Shown piece by piece: positions 61,184-64,000 of a stretch of 64,000 bases of DNA. The stretch is from CAVWCQ01 sp963753545 (GTDB lineage Bacteria > Chloroflexota > Anaerolineae > Aggregatilineales > Aggregatilineaceae), in assembly GCA_963753545.1 (NCBI GenBank), contig CAVWCQ010000002.1:1-64000 (forward strand), written 5' to 3'. Within the stretch, counting starts at the first letter, position 1; each line of letters begins with the position of its first letter. The position numbers and the translations under genes are program-made. The notes under the pieces are model-generated. The model was not told the origin of the DNA. It made no database searches and saw only the letters and a program-made list of their open reading frames with translations.

Positions 61184-62062
61184 TTAAAGGCTGTTAGGTC
61201 CGCCAAGCGCTGCCGGGTAGGATCCCAGCATTTTCACCATTGAAGCCTGCCGCAGCAGATCAACCAGGGCCGCCTCCGCGCCAGGATCGCGCCAGTGGCC
61301 TTCAAAATCCAGGTAGAACCAATACTGCCAGGGCCGCCCGCGCATAGGCCGGGACTCGATCTTGCTCAGGTTGATGTTACGCAGGGCAAAGGCGCTCAGG
61401 CAGTCATAGAGCGCGCGGGGACGGTGGCGCACCGCAAATACGAGCGACGTCTTGCAGGGATCGCGCCGCTGAGCATCCTCCAGACCGACAGCGAAAAACC
61501 GCGTGGAATTGTTACCCGGATCATCTTCCAGGCCCACTTCCAATATTTCCAGGCCGTAGAGTTTGGCAGCCAGTGCGCTGGCGATCACGCCTGTATTCGG
61601 CTCTGGGTGTTCAACCAGTTCGCGGGCTGCACCCGCCGTGTCATAGGTCGCGACAGGTTCCCAGCCCCGCCGCCGCAGCGTTTCTTCACATTGGGCCAGC
61701 GCCTGCGGGTGCGACTTGACACGCTTGATATCGTCCAATGAGGTGTCTGGACAGGCGAGCAGATGATGCTGGATCGGCAGCAGGTGTTCCGCTTGCACGC
61801 GAAAGTCATGTTCAATCAGCAGTTCATAGGCCTGAGAGATCGTCCCGGTGAGCGCATTTTCAACCGGGACCATGCCCTGCGTTGCTTGCCCGCGCTGGAT
61901 CGCCTGAAATACATCAGCAAAAGTCTCACAGGGCAGTGTAGCGGTTTCTTCACCAAACTGGCGGAAAATCGCTTCTTCGGAATAAGCCCCATGATCACCT
62001 TGAAAAGCCACAATACGTCCGTTCAATAGACCCTCCGCTTTATTTGTTTCGAGAACTGTCAT
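61184..62062 (-). CDS. pheA: Prephenate dehydratase
   Basis: 292 residues. Catalytic domain: FQGDHGAYSEEAIFRQF, GMVPVENALTGTISQAYELL, and NSTRFFAVG with the catalytic Thr. C-terminal ACT domain with the phenylalanine-binding ESRPMRGRPWQYWFYLDFEGH. It converts prephenate to phenylpyruvate and is normally inhibited by phenylalanine. No chorismate mutase domain. Last gene of the aroK-aroB-aroQ-pheA operon, 9 bases after aroQ. Confidence 0.93.
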   Translation of the reverse strand: MTVLETNKAEGLLNGRIVAFQGDHGAYSEEAIFRQFGEETATLPCETFADVFQAIQRGQATQGMVPVENALTGTISQAYELLIEHDFRVQAEHLLPIQHHLLACPDTSLDDIKRVKSHPQALAQCEETLRRRGWEPVATYDTAGAARELVEHPEPNTGVIASALAAKLYGLEILEVGLEDDPGNNSTRFFAVGLEDAQRRDPCKTSLVFAVRHRPRALYDCLSAFALRNINLSKIESRPMRGRPWQYWFYLDFEGHWRDPGAEAALVDLLRQASMVKMLGSYPAALGGPNSL

Positions 62063-62071
62063 TCTTATAAG

Positions 62072-62425
62072 TTACTGATTTTGTCGTTCCAACAGCGCTT
62101 CGAGCGCCAGACGATAGCCCAACCAGCCCAATCCGCTGATCTGGCCCAGGCAAACAGGCGCGATCAGTGATGTGTGGCGGAACGGTTCGCGGGCGTGAAT
62201 GTTGGACAGATGGACTTCAATGGTAGGCAGCCCCACTGAACTGATGGCATCGCGCAGGGCCACGCTGGTATGCGTATATCCGCCGGGGTTGATAATCACG
62301 CCGTCGGCCCAGCTCCGCGCTTCGTGAAGGGTATCGATCAAGACGCCTTCGTGGTTGCTCTGCGCAAACTGGACCGAAGCCCCGCGTTCCTTTCCAAACT
62401 GTTCCAAGCCGGGTGTTGATCTCAC
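62072..62425 (-). CDS. aroQ: Type II 3-dehydroquinate dehydratase, C-terminal fragment
   Basis: 117 codons, of which about 112 match AroQ: EQFGKERGASVQFAQSNHEG, DGVIINPGGYTHTSVALRDAI with the catalytic His, EVHLSNIHAREPFRHTS and a closing GYRLALEAL. It is the continuation of the fragment at 62217-62507. One extra G in CCCGGCTT near 62410 separates the frames; without it the join is INTRLEQFGKERG. Confidence 0.85.
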   Translation of the reverse strand: MRSTPGLEQFGKERGASVQFAQSNHEGVLIDTLHEARSWADGVIINPGGYTHTSVALRDAISSVGLPTIEVHLSNIHAREPFRHTSLIAPVCLGQISGLGWLGYRLALEALLERQNQ

Positions 62426-62507
62426 TGAGCGTCAGATTTCCATAGACGCCTGGTTCGCGCATCCCTAGCAAATTTAAGTTTGGCCCATTCAGCACCAAAA
62501 TGTTCAT
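62217..62507 (-). CDS. aroQ: Type II 3-dehydroquinate dehydratase, N-terminal fragment
   Basis: Only the first ~33 codons are genuine: ILVLNGPNLNLLGMREPGVYG with the catalytic Tyr, then LTLSEINTR. The following codons are out of frame and antisense-like in quality. It overlaps aroB by 4 bases. The enzyme dehydrates 3-dehydroquinate in the shikimate pathway. Confidence 0.7.
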   Translation of the reverse strand: MNILVLNGPNLNLLGMREPGVYGNLTLSEINTRLGTVWKGTRGFGPVCAEQPRRRLDRYPSRSAELGRRRDYQPRRIYAYQRGPARCHQFSGAAYH

Positions 62508-63550
62508 ACTGTCCCCCGCAGATTTTCCAGCACGGCAATCACATCGGCGCGCGGCACATCATTCACCACAACGGGCGATCCTTCTTTTTCCAGCAGGACA
62601 AAATGCGCTTTGCCATCGCGCCATTTTTTGTCGTGGCGCATCGCATCCCACAGGTCATCCGGATTCAACCCTGTGTATCGCGTTGGCAATCCCGCCGCAT
62701 CCAGCAAACCGTTCACTCGCTGGGCCAGTCCCGGCGCGCACAGTTCCCGCCGTTCAGAGAGGATCGCTGCTGCCAGCAGGCCGAGGCCAACCGCTTCGCC
62801 GTGTTTCCAGGCATAGCTGCTGGCCTGTTCCAGCGCGTGTCCGAAGGTGTGCCCCAGGTTGAGGAATGCGCGCGGGCCGTGTTCGAATGGGTCTTGCTCG
62901 ACCAGCCGCACTTTGACACCCGCCGCCCGCGCTACGATTTCACTTGAGTCCGCAGACAAAATACAATCGAGCAGCGACGGATCACCCACCAGAGCCGATT
63001 TGATCGCCTCGGCCAACCCGCAGCGAACTTCGATTGGCGGCAGTGTCTTCAGCGTATCTGTGTCGGCAAAAACGGCCAGCGGATCTTTGAATGCACCCAC
63101 CAGATTTTTCCCCTGCGGCAGATCCACGCCCACTTTGCCGCCAATGCTGGAATCGACCATTGCCAGCAGGCTGGTCGGAGCCTGGACAAATTCCAGACCA
63201 CGCATAAAGGTCGCCGCCGCAAAGCCCGCCATATCTCCAATGACGCCGCCGCCCAGCGCGACGATCAGCGTTCCCCGATCCGCGCCGCCAGCCAGCAGTT
63301 GATCGTAGATCGAGCGCATCGTGTCCAGATTTTTGTACTGCTCCCCATCGGGAACCGTCACCAGGAAACCGCCGGGCAGGCGCGCGGCGAGCGATGTCCC
63401 ATAAAGTGGGGCAAGGGTCGTATTGGTGATGACCGCCGCACTTTTAAATCCGCGCTCCTTGACAAAACGGGGCAGTGTTTCGACCAGCGCGCCGGGCTGG
63501 ATGAAGATGGGATAGGAATGATCGGGATAGTGAACGTCTAGCTGTGCCAT
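62504..63550 (-). CDS. aroB: 3-dehydroquinate synthase
   Basis: 348 residues. NAD-binding and active-site blocks: GGVIGDMAGFAAATFMRG, QAPTSLLAMVDSSIGGKVGVDLPQGKN, FLNLGHTFGHALEQ with metal His, KHGEAVGLGL. Uses NAD+ and a divalent metal to make 3-dehydroquinate from DAHP. It overlaps aroK by 13 bases and aroQ by 4. Confidence 0.94.
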   Translation of the reverse strand: MAQLDVHYPDHSYPIFIQPGALVETLPRFVKERGFKSAAVITNTTLAPLYGTSLAARLPGGFLVTVPDGEQYKNLDTMRSIYDQLLAGGADRGTLIVALGGGVIGDMAGFAAATFMRGLEFVQAPTSLLAMVDSSIGGKVGVDLPQGKNLVGAFKDPLAVFADTDTLKTLPPIEVRCGLAEAIKSALVGDPSLLDCILSADSSEIVARAAGVKVRLVEQDPFEHGPRAFLNLGHTFGHALEQASSYAWKHGEAVGLGLLAAAILSERRELCAPGLAQRVNGLLDAAGLPTRYTGLNPDDLWDAMRHDKKWRDGKAHFVLLEKEGSPVVVNDVPRADVIAVLENLRGTV

Positions 63551-63957
63551 CGATCAATCACTTTCTGCGCGACTTGTTCGGGACTCAGATGGGTCGTGTT
63601 GATATGGATGGGAAAGCGGGCGTAATGGTCAGCGCGTGAAGCCAGCAGCGCGCCCAACCGATCCGGGTCCGATGCGAACAACGGGCGCGACGGGTTATCC
63701 CCCACGCGGCGGATAATCTCGTCCAGATCGCAGGTCAGGCAAATCAGCAGACTCTGTGCCGCAAATGCCTCGTAAATGTGCGGATTGAGCAGCGCGCCGC
63801 CACCCACCGCTACCACCATCTGATCCCGGCTGGACACGTCCAGGCAGATTTCCGCTTCGAGCTGGCGGAAGGCTGCTTCGCCGTCGCGCGCGAACAGGTC
63901 TGCAACGGTACACCCGGTGCGCGCTTCGATCTCGGCATCGGTATCCATAAAGTCCAA
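63538..63957 (-). CDS. aroK: Shikimate kinase, C-terminal fragment
   Basis: 139 codons with FMDTDAEIEARTGCTVADLFARDGE (shikimate-binding Asp-Thr-Asp), VAVGGGALLNP (Gly-rich site), RPLF and LID Arg residues. The P-loop is not in this frame; it lies in 63962-64000. Removing one G in GCAGGCAGCTT near 63965 joins them (VAQALNLDFMDTD). Phosphorylates shikimate with ATP. Confidence 0.85.
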   Translation of the reverse strand: MDFMDTDAEIEARTGCTVADLFARDGEAAFRQLEAEICLDVSSRDQMVVAVGGGALLNPHIYEAFAAQSLLICLTCDLDEIIRRVGDNPSRPLFASDPDRLGALLASRADHYARFPIHINTTHLSPEQVAQKVIDRWHS

Positions 63958-63961
63958 ATTA

Positions 63962-64000
63962 AGCTGCCTGCGCCACCAGCCGTCCCACAGTGCTTTTGCC
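63962..64000 (-). CDS. aroK: Shikimate kinase, P-loop fragment at window edge
   Basis: In the frame ending at TAA 63959-63961 the edge bases read GKSTVGRLVAQAA, the Walker A end of a shikimate kinase. Its start lies beyond the window. Confidence 0.7.

Noticed and set aside
1..64000. tRNA, rRNA, CRISPR arrays, transposases and prophage genes
   Set aside because: I looked in the intergenic regions and saw no cloverleaf with a GTTCRA arm, no spaced direct-repeat array, and no transposase or integrase.

Overview
The window is bacterial chromosome, gene dense and on both strands, with mid-range GC by eye (not calculated). The gene mix suggests a Chloroflexota bacterium, probably Anaerolineae-like: PknB-type kinases with Pro/Thr-rich linkers and outside domains, a sugar ABC importer without its own ATPase, receiver-only phosphorelays, a KdpDE pair without kdpFABC and an NAD-linked hox hydrogenase. 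This placement is an inference; there is no rRNA, tRNA or CRISPR array to anchor it.

Layout. 1-3.4 kb: end of a surface glycan locus (CmcI-like methyltransferase/hydroxylase end, two GT2 glycosyltransferases, a LegB-like 4,6-dehydratase). 3.4-4.6 kb: exported beta-propeller protein. 5.2-9.1 kb: phosphorelay operon (membrane histidine kinase, three receiver-only regulators, soluble histidine kinase). 9.6-10.9 kb: MerR regulator with a textbook 19-bp-spacer promoter, then ClpP. 11-19 kb: signalling island with an unrecognised 809-residue protein, three Ser/Thr kinases and an alpha/beta-hydrolase lacking its nucleophile. 19.2-19.4 kb: candidate structured small RNA. 19.7-23.9 kb: sugar importer plus a putative glycosidase. 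24-25.8 kb: FmdE-like protein, half-Rieske protein and LON-domain protein. 26-29.2 kb: MacB-type ABC exporter. 29.3-33.2 kb: CNNM/CorC protein, monooxygenase-like protein, iron-type alcohol dehydrogenase, EamA transporter. 33.8-37.9 kb: aldo/keto reductase, helical-repeat protein, HtpG. 38-43.4 kb: complete hoxEFUYH plus its maturation protease. 43.6-47.3 kb: heavy-metal P-type ATPase with a separate HMA protein, and another EamA transporter. 47.5-55.7 kb: DEAD-box helicase, flavoprotein, three carbohydrate mutarotase-like genes (the third is near 59-60 kb), DNA-alkylation-repair protein, a second small-RNA candidate. 55.9-59.2 kb: KdpD/KdpE. 60.3-64 kb: rRNA/tRNA methyltransferase and the aroK-aroB-aroQ-pheA operon.

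Two themes stand out. First, signal transduction is heavily represented: two His-Asp systems, three eukaryotic-type kinases and several operator-like sites, including a perfect TGTGA-N6-TCACA site upstream of hox. Second, at least eight otherwise well-conserved genes between 35 and 64 kb (helical-repeat gene, htpG, DUF4432 gene, alkD-like, VOC gene, kdpD, aroQ, aroK) are each broken by what looks like one single-base indel. Because aroQ and aroK are housekeeping genes, sequencing or assembly error is the simplest explanation, and broken genes are described below as pairs of fragments.
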